DNA of 64,000 bases from Diabrotica undecimpunctata (GCF_040954645.1 NC_092804.1:40267753-40331752); one strand, 5' to 3'. Positions 23,056 through 34,454 are shown, counted from the stretch's first letter. Numbers and translations: made by a program. The notes: generated from the sequence alone by a model not told the origin.

Positions 23056-23295
23056 CAGTAGAATATCCAGCTTGACTGCCATAGACCCTATCGGATCTGG
23101 CGAGACCTTCGACACCCATGCTGTTTTGGTTGCCGTATCCGTAGGTTCCATCAGCTCTCATGTTACCATAGGAGTTTGTGTCCAATCCATACTGGCCGGT
23201 TTGTAGTTTTGGGTTTATATATTCTGAATGCTCACTGTTTGAATCTTCGATAGGCTTATATCTGTTTTCTAAATCACCATCTTTTTTATAATAAC
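23056..23295 (-). CDS. Gene A exon 2: linker exon
   Basis: 240 bp, phase 1 to phase 1. Acceptor tTGTAG at 23296-23297, donor ACTG|GTAAG. It encodes 80 residues rich in Gly, Tyr, Asn and Ser with no helix module (for example GVEGLARSDRVYGSQAGYST). All joins keep the frame open. Confidence 0.85.
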
Positions 23296-23426
23296 CTACA
23301 ACGAGATATTCCTTGATTGTGTTACGAAAGCTGTGTTTATGGAAATTATTAAACTAATAAGAATTTATAGTATAACAGACAAAACAATCTTTCTGTTAGT
23401 AAAAAAATTTAGTAGATTATACAAAC

Positions 23427-23568
23427 CTTGGTCATCAGTCTTATGTTGCAATTCATTGTTTTTGTACGATGATTGTGATGTCTTATAGTTGTACTCCTGA
23501 TGGTAGTAGCCGTTAGGAACAGCCAGCGAACATCCCAGTACTGTTACAAACAGAAAGGGAATCTTCAT
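23427..23568 (-). CDS. Gene A exon 1: start codon and signal peptide
   Basis: ATG at 23568-23566. The first residues MKIPFLFVTVLGCSLAVP form a textbook signal peptide with cleavage expected near SLA-VP, so the protein enters the secretory pathway. A Tyr/Gln/Ser/Lys-rich stretch follows. The donor is CAAG|GTTTGT at 23426 (phase 1). Just upstream of the ATG the minus strand reads ttattccAG|GTAAACATG, a good acceptor, so an untranslated first exon probably lies farther upstream. Confidence 0.88.
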
Positions 23569-23959
23569 GTTTACCTGGAATATTAAGTAACACAGTCAAT
23601 TTAAAGAAATATCCTTCACTAATAATTACGTAAAAAACAAAATATTTAAAGCATTTATTTGTTTGTTTATATGGTTAATGCTTTTGTATACAAACTTTCT
23701 ACTACCAAGGTTACACAGAGTTGGCCACTTAGAGGAGACTTGTACAAACCAAAGAATAGCAGCACTTCCAAAAAACAGAAATATAAAATTAAACACGAAA
23801 AAAACAGATATGTACGAAATGATGACAGTGATTGGTTGTACTATGGTTATGTGTTACAATAAAATACCATCTATCTCACACTACTGGTCACAAACCGAAT
23901 CACTTTTAAATTCTCTTATTAAAAAAGGTATTTCAAGAGATCGTTGTTTATTCCTGATA

Positions 23960-24242
23960 TCTTAAATCCTACTATCATCATCATCATCATCATCAATGGC
24001 GCTACAACTCTTTGTGAGTCTTTGCCGCGTTTACTATTGCCTTCCATGTTTTTTGGGCCTGTGCCAGTAATTCCCATTATCGCACTCCCGTTTTCTCTAG
24101 ATCTTCTTTGACTGCATCTTTCAACCTTTTTCTAGGCCGCCCTACAGACCTTCTTTCCTCTGGCCTTTCCCAGAACACATTGTTTATAAGGCGATTGCGT
24201 ATCAAATGCCCTGCTCATCTGAGTCTATTGGCCTTTATATAT
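23960..24242 (-). mobile_element. LINE 3'-end fragment with ATG-triplet tail
   Basis: On the minus strand a LINE tail reads RLIRNRLINNVFWERPEERR, then GRPRKRLKDAVKEDLEKTG, and ends in a run of gat/atg triplets (tcatcatcatcat on the plus strand at about 23970). Triplet tails are typical of several insect LINE families. Confidence 0.7.
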
Positions 24243-24289
24243 CTTTATATATAGTCCTACTATAATAATCCTGAAAGAAATGGTAACAA

Positions 24290-25581
24290 ATCAAAAATAT
24301 ACTACATCGATGAAGTGGTTTCTTGTTTGAAACAAACTTTTGTAAAGGCGAGGATTGAGAGTTCCCATCAGCCCATCGACGAATCATTGACTAAGTTCAA
24401 AGGAAGATCTGCCCTGAAGCAGTATCTTCCTATGAAGCCTGTAAAAAGATGTATAAAAATGTGGCAACGAAGTGATTTTTTCACAGGATATATATACGAT
24501 TTCCATATTTACTCGGGTAAAGAATCCACACCAACTACTGGAATTCTAGGAAAACGAGTTGTTGAAACTCTAGCCAACACCATACGGTCGCCAGATATGT
24601 GTCTATGGTTTAATAGATTTTTCACTTTGTTCAACCTACCAAAACATAGCCAAATTTAAAAATAACAAAATGATAAGAAGTGATATGGAGTTTTTAGTTT
24701 CATCCGATGGAATTTTAGCGACTAAATGGAAAGATACGAAAGATGTGATGCTGATGTCCAATTACCACCGTACAACTGTTGGAATTATCAACAGAAAGCT
24801 GAAAACTGGAGAGAAAACTGAGAAGCTGAGATTATTGTTAAGAAAAACTTTACAATAATTTTATGGGAGGAGTAGATCTCGCGATCAAAACGTTAGCACA
24901 TACGATGTGGACCGAAAATCTGCGAAATGGCTGAGAAAAGTTTTTTATAGATTAGTTATGTACGCTATTGTAAATTCTTGGATTATTTACAAGGATTTGC
25001 ATAATAAGAAGTGCATAATAATTTGCAAGAAGTGTACAAGATAATATAAAATTTTCACTTTTGAACTTTCTGGTGCTACTAGCCGAACAGCTAATTGAAT
25101 TAGGAAGATCGACATCAAATGTAAAAAGACGAATAAGTAGCTGTTCTGGAAGAATATTTAAACGACAGAAACGTTGATCAACGTTGGAGACCATTTTCCA
25201 CAACAAATACCTACTAGGAGAAGGTGCTTTAGATGTTCACAAAATAAATCAGAAACTCGAATTACGACTATTTGTACAGCGTGCAATGTGCCTCTATGCA
25301 AAGTTTTTTTTTACCATATCATTCATAAGAAGTAGTTTTTTTTGTGTAATGTACTTTTTTTATTTTGAATAAGTTTGTTTCTTTACTGATGGGATTTATT
25401 TATCCCACCATTCAACGCTAATGGGACATATATGTCCCATGTCCTTTCTAAGGATACAAGGACACGCAACAATGTAAAAAAATTAATCGCTTTGTTAGGT
25501 CTCTAGGTATCAACGAATATCATTAAAGTCGTTTTAAACAGTTTTATTTAGCTACAATGAAATCAGTAATGAAAGGGTTAA
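24290..25581 (+). mobile_element. piggyBac-type transposon relic, right end preserved
   Basis: The + strand encodes a piggyBac transposase segment: IDESLTKFKGRSALKQYLPM, then KPVKRCIKMWQR and TGYIYDFHIYSGKE, then SPDMCLWFNRFFTLFNL. In a new frame come VSSDGILATKWKDTKDVMLM and, with stops, FMGGVDLA. The last third, including the Cys-rich C-terminal finger (VPLYAKFF-like), is degraded by many stops. The right end is preserved as aatgaaaggg followed by TTAA at 25578-25581, the piggyBac target site. No left end was found. Dead copy. Confidence 0.75.
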
Positions 25582-26760
25582 GACAAACAGTTCTCCCTTC
25601 CTCAACTTATTCAGTTAAACACTATAAAGTGTAAACGAAAACGAAGATACCGACTGTCACCAGATTTCTCAATTTACGTTTTAGGAGATGGCACACGAGA
25701 GAACAGCAGCGGTGGAGCATTTAAATTGGATATAAACTCTTAATACATTTCCATTATCGTTACCTTATTTTTTCACCTAATTCTCTCAACATTCAACTAA
25801 TCAAATGAGACTAAAGTCGTTAACCGATGACATTGACCCAAACCGATATTCGAAGGGGACATGTTTAATTAATTTGTTCAAAATTGCTTTATCTCCCGAA
25901 ATAAAAATATAATTTCCATGACGCAATAAAAAATATCTCGTTACAGTTCATATGTCAATGTAAATATATTTAGAAGTAAATACTTTATGTAATCTTTAAG
26001 AAGAACTTTATGTTTATCAATTTGTTTCTCTGTTGAGGTAAACATAATCTGCATTTTATTAAAAGATTCACAAGGACAAATGTTGTCTTATCCTCTCATT
26101 TGAGAGCAAAAGTCTAAGCAAGTTTAGTGTACACAAAAGTTTTCTTAGTCATGTAAGACGATAAATAGAGAAAATTGGAATTTTCATAAAGGATTAATTT
26201 ATTACTTCATCTCATTATTATTATTATAGACATTATCGGAAAAAATATGATAAAGACAAATACAAGTTTGTTGAAACCACAGATATGTGACAAATTATAA
26301 AGAAAGCTAAGACATAAAAATCGAAAAAAAATAAAGAAGTTATTATAATAAATTACAATAAATATAAGAACTACAAGTGATTAACACATTGGAAAAATCC
26401 TTAGATGATATCAATGTATGACTCTAAGCAATTATTCAAACGTTTTAAACAATGTCTATATGTAAACAATTACTGGAGATCCTCGGGCTTGACATGAACC
26501 TACAAGTCCTAGCGTTATATAAATATTTAGTTTTCTGTTAATTTCTGAGTATTTCTATAAGAGCTTATTTAAACCAGCAACGTTGTACCCTAAAAACATG
26601 TTTTATAGTTTTATACTTTTCATAACTTTCAGTTAATCTAGTTGACCAAGTAGATGATACCTTTGTAAGCTACTACCATTGTGGGAAGAATAGAAAGATA
26701 TAGTATGATTGAGTTGAATGTTACAATATTAACATATATCTGACGAGTGGCAGATACCAC
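25582..26760 (+). other. Msh2 intron 2, nothing recognised
   Basis: About 1.2 kb of AT-rich DNA upstream of gene A. I see no open frame with family likeness and no clear repeat. An untranslated first exon of gene A could lie here or farther on. Confidence 0.3.
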
Positions 26761-26764
26761 AAAA

Positions 26765-27035
26765 AACATTACTTCGGTCTTATAGCTAGAAGAACGGAGA
26801 CCATGGAATTATACGTAGTAGAAGGAAAGGTAGAAGGCCGAAGACCAAGAGGAAAATATCCAACACGATGGGCAGACCAAATGAAGACTCTGGTGGGAAA
26901 ATCCCTATATAAAGCACAATGGCACAAGATCGCAGCCAATAGATAGAGCAAGCTAATAATATTTAGAGTATCACCACGCCCTAACAAGGGCCCAAGGAAT
27001 GAGGAGCAGGAGGAGATAGACTTCCTACTAAGAGA
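26765..27035 (+). mobile_element. LINE 3'-end fragment
   Basis: The + strand reads VEGKVEGRRPRGKYPTRWAD, then QMKTLVGKSLYKAQWHKIA, a stop, and then RVSPRPNKGPRNEEQEE, the usual order of the tail in one insect LINE family. 5' truncated. Confidence 0.7.
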
Positions 27036-27284
27036 ACGGTAGAGTTGGAGACATTCCCATTTACTAATTAGTGTGTAGTTTAGTGTTAATTGATAGCTAG
27101 TATGATTTGATTTAACAAATTATTTTATATATACTAACACAATTAATTTTAATAATATATTTTAATCGGAGGAAAAGTTTCCTTGGGGAAAGCCCTTAAC
27201 AATAACGTAATTATGAGCAGAGCATCCATTCTATTGTAAGCAAATTTTATTAAAGTTTAGTTCCAAACTTTGGAGGTCAGAAAT

Positions 27285-27612
27285 AATATGATTCTGCAGT
27301 AGATTTAAGTATTACCGTGCCGTCAAATTTCCTTCAATGATAAGTGGACCAACAATGTGACCAATGATCCCACACCACATATTTAATTTCTGGGGAAATG
27401 TGAAATAGAGGAATAGTAAAATGCTTGTTCTCTCTAGACCAATAAACTACGTTATTTATATTTTGCATTGCTAGAACAAAATATATTTCTTCGGTAAATG
27501 AAATATTGGCAGAAAAATTTTGATTATGACCAAAGTTTCTCCGTTTTTGGTCTTTTGGTAGAAAATGCTGAATATGATTGACTTGACAATGCCGAGGGAG
27601 TATTTTTAACAC
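27285..27612 (-). pseudogene. Mariner/IS630-like transposase fragment
   Basis: The minus strand encodes NFSANISFTEEIYFVLA, then NNVVYWSRENKHF and a W-DHWSHCWS stretch. The order matches insect DDE_3 transposases (FTDEA-F, YW-ENPH, VW-GI-G). The catalytic FTDEA motif reads FTEEI. A stop follows and the rest is missing. It is unlike the DD41D element at 37.5 kb and looks much older. Confidence 0.5.
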
Positions 27613-30600
27613 GTTTCGAATAACTTTAACTACAACCGAATTTTCCGAATAATGTTAATTATTTGACTAATTTTTGTACGACTGAGAATGAAAATACAAA
27701 ATGACCAAGTATCACGTCGATTGACAAACTCCTGTGAGTGGTGGACTCTGCTGCCTCGCTTTCCTAACGAGTTATTTATTATATAAAAACCTCGATCTCT
27801 TCAAAGAAGATACAAGAAAAGCGATTAACCAGTTTAATTATTGCCAATCTGCTTGTTCTTATGATTAATGAAAGGAAATTGGAATACGTCTCTCGTACAA
27901 GACTCTCCAGAACTAGAAGTAGAACAAATGTTCGTATTACTTTGATAATCATTATCGTCCTGCACAAACAACAGTGTGAAGAAGAAAAATAAGAAAATAT
28001 GATGAGATTATAAGTAAACGTACATTGAATAAATGGTTCACAAATTTAAGAACATTGAATGCATTAGAGCATTAGATTATTCCACTCTAGTTATATAAAT
28101 TCTTTATGGGCATGATTGAAATCTGGATTTGAAGATCAGAATACTGAATGAAGTGCTATGTATTTTTTGTGATCTACGTTGCGGAAAAATGCATCACAAC
28201 CTATGCCGCCCTTAAAAGACTATGCATTCGAGATACGATGCTACTGGAGAATATTTCCCAAAATTTTGCAAACAAGATTACTTCTATCCATTCTAATTAC
28301 ATGAATTCTTTGTGGTCAAGATATAAATCTGGAGTTGAACATCAGAATATTGAAAAATACTGTTTCTCTTGATGTTCTATGGAGCAGATGCATGGACCAA
28401 CACAGATGAAACGTTTGAAGCTTCCTAAATATGGTGCTACTGGAATTTATAGTTGGATGGACATATTACGTTATGAACTTATGTTAATTATCATGAAGAT
28501 AGATAAAGAAATGGTAAAATATTACATCTACTGGTGCAAGAAGAATATTCGAAGGTAGTTTGTAAAAACAACCGAATCTGTTTCCGATTAGCAGTGAATA
28601 AGGTATTGTGTATACTCCAATAAGATTAAAATGACATAAATAATCATCCTTCATAATGATCAGTGTCCGGCAAAGTCTTGAGACCATGGAGAATATCTAC
28701 AAAATATTAGAAAAAACGATCTAGAATAATAAAAAGTTCCATTTTATGTTATTTTCAGACATACTAGATTTTAATTTAAAATATAAGAAATCGTAGTACT
28801 TTCATAAATTGTATCTTTTACTTAAGGCGTTGATAATGGAGCGGTACCCTTAAATAGCTATTACAACAACAGTTAAACAATATGCCACTATAGTTAAAAA
28901 ATGATCAAAGATTAAAGCAAATATGATTTATCTGACTACTAACTGAGCTTCGGTATGTCCCTTGGTACGAGGCAGGTTCTTCAATTAATTAATTAATGAA
29001 ATTTTACATTAGCATAATTTTTACCTTCCAGATATTTTAAAATTAAATTATATCGTAACATATTGCAATCTACTGAAGAAGGTATTGCTTTTATAACAAT
29101 AAATTTAATACGAGCCATCGTCTTGCATAAAGAAAAAGAAACACATTATAGGTACTGGTTATAAATTGGGATCGACTCCTATTTGGGACATAGTCTTCTA
29201 ATATATTATGAACCTTAGTTAATACGTTAGTCATCTCTGTTTGAAATTTCGTTTAAGCGTATTTGAACATTTAAATAACAGATAAAGCGCATTTAAATTG
29301 TGTATAATTTAGACACAAGTCTGTACAAATAATGCAAAAATTTCAAAATAAGTTCTAAGAATTGTTACTATCTAACTTATGAAACAACAACTGATATCCA
29401 AAGTAATAGAAGTCGTTTGAAATGAAAGTCAAAGGATGCGTTACGTTAAAAAGTATAAAAATGTAATCAAAATAGGTAAGATTAAGGGTGCAGATTAACA
29501 TCATTTTAACAGTTATTCTCCCCAGTTAAATAAAGGTCATGACTTCTTGTGCGTGTTGCTTACTTATGGACTTAAAAAGTGAATGTAAAAAAAATAAAAC
29601 AAATAAAGTAGCTAGATAATCAGAATAGCTTAAAGATAGATGGGTTTAACATGTGCTAAGATCCACATAATGACGACGTAGCAAGTAGAGATATTGTTGA
29701 TAGCATGTACAGAGGAACAGTAGCATAATTATAATAATATAAATTTGATATAGAAGACCACCAGGTAAATTACATAAAAGAAGCATTGAAAGAAATTTCA
29801 GAGATAATAAAATAAATTGATAAAACCAGAGCCAATATAGTTTTTAATCAGTATCAGTAAAAAATAATTTAACCTGGACGAATCTGATATCCATCAATTA
29901 ATTAAATTATTTATTGCTTTAAAATAAAAATATTTTATGTACTACTTACAGTTTATTCTTCCAGTTTTGACCACTTCAACTTTTGCTCAGCAGAATACTG
30001 GTTCGCATCGATGTTCTTGATGTTTATATGTATTAAAAACTTATCATCTGACCCCAGTTCTTATCAACTATTAATTAGAGAATAAATGAAAGAGATCAAT
30101 TGGTTCTCATTAACGTTTTGCAACCGTTTGTTTATATTTGCGGTTTGGGAATTTCGGATTTCGTTCCCATTCTTGCTAATTCTGATTACTAGAAATCAGA
30201 ACTTGTTGTGATGGCTTATGTGGGTGGCTCATTCGGTAATGTGCATATATGGAAGCTTGTGGTTAGTAAATGTTAAATTAGTAAATAAATGTTCACTAAC
30301 CACAATATTCATATATATGGCGAGATTTTGTGATACAGATCCTTATTGCACCCGGTCTTGTAATGCACCAATAATATATATTGATGCCAGTAATTGTAAT
30401 GATGAATTCGATAGGCTATATATACTTCGATGGTATGGTCATGTAGTAACAATGAGATCCTGTCATTTACTATTGAGCCTAGATAGAGAAAGCTGGAGGC
30501 ATATTCGTAGGTATGATTTTCTAAATTTATCGTCGGATAAAATCGATCAGATTTTTTTCGCTACATATATTTTATTTTCTTTTCCTTAATACATATGTTC

Positions 30601-30660
30601 ACTATTCTTATTAGTTCTATCATTCCTCCGTCTCATGCCAGACACTGTGTGATTTTTTTG
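27613..30660 (+). other. Msh2 intron 2, mostly unrecognised
   Basis: About 3 kb without a recognisable gene or complete transposon. It contains a diverged duplication of about 70 bp (28080-28148 and 28282-28354) and a weak open frame at 30218-30589 that I do not regard as a gene. Confidence 0.3.
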
Positions 30661-30668
30661 TCACCTTG

Positions 30669-30831
30669 GTCATAGCTGGTACCATAACCTTAAAAAGGAC
30701 AAATTTTGTATCAGATAATAAAAACATATTATTTTAATCGTTTCACTTAATTGTTTAGATTACTGTGAAACTACCAGCAGAAAAGTCAGCTTGATGCCGT
30801 AGGCCCTTGGGAGTCTGGTAAGATCCTCGAC
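30669..30831 (-). pseudogene. Degraded copy of the gene A exon 2-intron-exon 3 junction
   Basis: This segment aligns with gene A at about 22938-23116 in the same orientation. First comes the start of exon 3 with its acceptor (cataac|cttaaaa), then intron sequence (caaattttgtatcagat) and the end of exon 2 (accagcagaaaagtcagcttg, and ctggtaagatcctcgac). The intron is retained, so this is a DNA-level duplication, not a processed copy. Small gaps and substitutions break the frame and the donor is altered. It lies about 7 kb upstream of gene A. Confidence 0.7.
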
Positions 30832-30844
30832 ATAATTATTTATG

Positions 30845-31015
30845 GTGCATTATTTCGTCTCCTTATTCTTCTTCTTTCTAGGTTTAAAAGCTCCTGAAAA
30901 TATTCTTTCCACCCTTTCAGGATTTCTGATTTCTCACTGATGATTTCTTCGTTTTTGTCCTTGCAAATTATTGTTCTTTTAAACAATCCTTACAAATTAT
31001 CATTTGGATTCTTTG
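30845..31015 (-). mobile_element. LINE fragment (segment before RT)
   Basis: The minus strand reads IICKDKNEEIISEKSEILKG, then WKEYFQELLN, the well-known link between endonuclease and RT in insect LINEs. It abuts the gene A scrap on one side and an opposite LINE on the other. Confidence 0.65.
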
Positions 31016-31089
31016 TAAAATTTTCTTGTCTCTCTGCTGTTGTAGTCTGTTATTTTTTGTATTTTTCTATTTAACATTTTTCTCTGACC

Positions 31090-32360
31090 AAACAACTACT
31101 ACAACTAATCCAAAAAATAATAGAACAAAACAGAATTTCTCAAGAATTGAGATCAAGCATCCTAATACCTCCCTTCAAAAAGGGAGACAAATCGGACCCG
31201 GAAAACTACAGAGGAATTAATTTATTAAAAATAACACTAAAATTAACAACCAAAGTGTTTAATTAACAACAAGGTTTTAGATCGGAAAGATCCTGCACCG
31301 ACACTATATTTATAATAAGGCAAGTGCAAGAGAAATCATTAGAATACAACAAACCGGCATATCTATGTTTCGTGGACATTAAAAAGGCATTTGACCGGGT
31401 CAAATTAAAGGACGTTATCTACTTATTGTACGCAAGAGAGATATCTTTAGGAATAATCAAAACGGTCGGAAATATCTACCAAAACAACACAATAAAAGTA
31501 AAAGTAGAACAAGAACTAACTGACTCTATTGAAGATGGCAATTGGATAAGACAGGGAGATTCCCTAAGTGCTCTATTGTTCAAACTGATTATGGATGGAT
31601 AAAGATAAAAAAAAATATATCTAAAAAGTCTACCAAATGGGAGAAAAACAACTTAATTCAGACGACGAAATAGTACTCTCTCTAAGTGAAGATTATTTAC
31701 AATGTATGCTGCATCAATTTAATATCACCGCCAGAAAATTTAACATGTTAATTTCCCCAAAAAAGACAAAATGCACGGTTACAACAGCAAATTTACCAAT
31801 ATGTAAATTGGAGCTGGAAGGTCAGATAATAAAACAAGTTAGAGTTTAAATATCTAGGCATCACATTATCTAGCTACGGAAAGCTCGAAACTGAAGTGGA
31901 AAATCAAGCGAATAGAGCAAACAGAGTCGTTGATTGTCTGAATGAAAGAATATGGAGAAATAAGAATATCGGGAAAGAAATGAAAGGCAGAATTTACAAA
32001 AAATTTATCAGATCAATAATGACATATGCGGCAGAAACACGGCCTGACACAGAGAGGACAAAAAGAAACCGCAGAGATGAAAATACTTCAAAAAATTGAT
32101 GGTAAAACACTATGGGACAGAGCTTAAAGTACGGATATAGGACGTAGATGCAAGGTGGAGAACATCAAGCACTGGGTAAGAACTAAAAGAGTAGAAAGAA
32201 ACAATCATATGTAATAACAAAAAATAGAGTAGTAAAGACGGCAAGAGACGGTTCCTCAATAGGAAGACGATCAGCAGGAAGACCACGAAAACGATGGAAC
32301 GACAACTTACTGGAGGCACATCGTAAAACAGACAGTCATATCTATATAAAAAAAAGAAGA
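31090..32360 (+). mobile_element. LINE relic with RT domain
   Basis: The + strand has, over three frames, NPKKGDKSDPENYRG-like remains, then GFRSERSCTDTIF, PAYLCFVDIKKAFDRVKLKD, WIRQGDSLSALLF, and after a gap FNMLISPKKTKCTVTT, YAAETRPD and GRPRKRW-like remains. The RT catalytic FADD box is lost. It ends at about 32360 in a gaa-rich tail and is the same family as the element at 60645-61845. Confidence 0.8.
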
Positions 32361-32399
32361 AGAACATTTTTCTCTTTTTCTGCCTATCTGCATTTTTGC

Positions 32400-32985
32400 T
32401 GTTTATTGCATGTTGCATTCCTGGCCAAACCATTCTTCGCTTCTTTTCTTGTATTTTTTTGTATCGTTTCCCTTGCCCTACTCGTTATTATTATTTGGAA
32501 TTCTGTTCCATTCCTCTTAGCTGCTATTTTGTTCACCTGTTTGACCCTAAGTCAGTGGTAAAATTATATAGTTTTACACAATATGTTCACATTAATAACC
32601 ATATCGCTACTATTACATTACTCTCAAATACCGGGTGTGCGAAAGGAAGGGGGACGGTCGAACATTTTGCGACATTAACATCGGATTGGAAAACTGAAAA
32701 ACACGTTTTCAATATTTTCAAAAATCTCTTGAATGACACCAAACACGACCATCCACCCCCAATCCCTATGGCGTGGCGGGGAGAAGGGCAACTTTGAAAT
32801 CTTAAATGGGAACCCCCATTTTTTATTGCAGATATGGATTCCTTATTCAAAAATAAGTTACTTTTTTTCGGAACATTTTTTCGAATTGTTGATACATGGC
32901 GCTATAATTGAAAAAAAAAGATTTGTCCTGATACCCTAGAAAACTTACGGAAACGGTCGAATATCTCGAGAAATACACTTCCAAA
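32400..32985 (+). repeat. Unclassified interspersed repeat
   Basis: A GC-richer stretch, especially 32625-32830 (gtgcgaaaggaaggggg, ccaccccc, ggcggggaga), with no coding sense. Its texture is that of non-coding insect repeats. I cannot name the family. Confidence 0.35.

Positions 32986-33048
<63 letters not shown>
32986..33048. repeat. (TAC)21 microsatellite
   Basis: Twenty-one uninterrupted TAC units. They lie exactly at the 3' end of the minus-strand LINE at 33049-33925, so they are that element's GTA-triplet tail. Confidence 0.9.
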
Positions 33049-33050
<2 letters not shown>

Positions 33051-33925
33051 GTCGGTTTATAACGTTCTCCGCCGTTTTCCGACTTCCAATCGCCACTTAG
33101 ACCGGTTGTTCCATAGATCTTCTTCTATGGCCCTCTCTCTCTCTCTCAGTTCTTTATTTATTCCTTCGCTCCAACTTTTTCTCGGTCTACCTCGTTTTCT
33201 CTTTCCTTCTGGTTGCCACTTTAGTATTTCTTTTGGCATTCGTTGTTCGTCCATTTTTTGTATGTGTCCGAACCAGATAAGTTGTTTTGTTGTTAGGTCA
33301 TCCGTGATTGTTCGTTTGATTCCCATTATTTCTCTAATGCATTCGTTGGTAATCCTTTCTCTTCTAGATCTTCCTGCGGCTCTTCTCCAAAAATCCATTT
33401 CCGTCGCTTTCAGCGTTGACAGTATTCTTTCTTTCAGTGGCCATACCTCACAGCTGTATAAAGTGATACTTTTTACTATAGTCTCATATATCCTCTTTTT
33501 ATTTTCTTTGCTGATGGATTGGTCCCATAAAATGGTGTTTAACATTGTGATGGCTTTTCTCCCTGACGTATTTCTCTCTCTTATGGCTTTGTCTAATGTT
33601 TCATCTTCTAAAATAGTGATACCTAAGTATTTGTAGTCACAGCAGTGCGTTATCGTAATGTTATCGTCTAATATGAGATCTTTTTGTTCTGCTCCAATGC
33701 ACAGGTATTCGGTTTTCTTTTTATTTACTTCTAGACCCCATATATCATACTCTTCAATTAATTTTCGTGCCATATAGTTTAAATCGTCATAATCTTGAGC
33801 CATTATTACTTGATCGTCTGCAAAGTTAAGCGTATATACCATAGTATTGGTGAGCGGTATCCCCATTGTCCTGCATTTTTGTTTCCATCTTTTTCCATCT
33901 GGATCAGGACATTTTATGATATAAT
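33049..33925 (-). mobile_element. LINE, 5' truncated, 269-codon open RT C-terminal part
   Basis: An uninterrupted minus-strand frame (33866-33057) encodes MVYTLNFADDQVIMAQDYDD with the catalytic FADD. Then come LEVNKKKTEYLCIG, YKYLGITILED, LYSCEVWPLKE, WFGHIQKMDEQRMPKEIL and GKRKRGRPRKSWSEGI. The frame is intact up to the end, followed directly by the triplet tail. This points to a fairly recent insertion. Confidence 0.85.
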
Positions 33926-33944
33926 ATACTTATTAAAAAGACAC

Positions 33945-34452
33945 ACAAACAATCGATAAATGACGTTAGATCTCACTGAGGGGCCAACATTGATTCGGAC
34001 CATATGATAGTAATTACAAAATGTAAAATAAAAACAACGAAGAATGAATGGCGAAAAGCACAGAGCAAATGGGACGTAGATAAATTGAAAGAGAAAAAAG
34101 TAAGAAGAAAATTTGTACAAGAAGTAAGTACTGAGATGCAGTTCAAATAACAGGAAATGGAGGAACAGTGGAAAAAAATCAAACAAGGAATAAACAATGC
34201 AGAAGAGAAAATGGTTGGCAAAATGCAAAATAAAAGAAGAAATAATTGGTTTGACGATGAGTGCAAATTAGCTGTGGAAGAAAAGAAAAAACAAGATTAA
34301 AACGGTTAAGCACAAGAAAGAAGAGGAACGAGGATAATAAAAGATCAAAGGCAAAAGACAAAGAAATTATTTAAATAAAAAAAATCAAAAAGTAGAAGAA
34401 ATTATGAACGAGATGGAAACAGAAAATAAAAGACACAACTCAAAACCATTGT
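33945..34452 (+). mobile_element. LINE (family 2) 5' piece, endonuclease-RT link
   Basis: The + strand reads SDHMIVITKCKIK, later EEQWKKIKQGINNAEEKMVG and NWFDDECKLAVEEKKK, the usual sequence between endonuclease and RT. It continues at 35690 after the inserted minus-strand LINE. Confidence 0.65.
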
Positions 34453-34454
34453 CA

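Larger units (their letters stand above)
16296..23574 (-). other. Nested gene A locus: secreted Tyr/Ser/Gln-rich helix-repeat protein (7 coding exons)
   Basis: Seven exons on the strand opposite Msh2 join in phase to a 661-residue protein: 23568-23427, 23295-23056, 22960-22687, 18910-18242, 18096-17713, 16800-16576 and 16347-16296. All introns are GT-AG. Residues 1-17 are a signal peptide, so the product is secreted, and the mature part has no cysteine. At least six short amphipathic helices of the pattern L-x3-L-x3-L (for example DLQRQLQDDLSRQLSQAL) alternate with flexible Tyr/Ser/Gly linkers. This layout suits a self-associating extracellular matrix, silk-like or clot protein. I do not recognise a named family. 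Introns 3 and 5 hold transposon debris but no exon is damaged. Confidence 0.8.

Noticed and set aside
30218..30589. 123-codon frame on the + strand
   Set aside because: No recognisable domain beyond a faint LINE-like RWYGHV; uneven composition and no splice or start support.
33049..33636. 195-codon Ser/Leu-rich frame on the + strand
   Set aside because: Exact antisense of the LINE RT frame at 33057-33866, which has FADD and the family tail.
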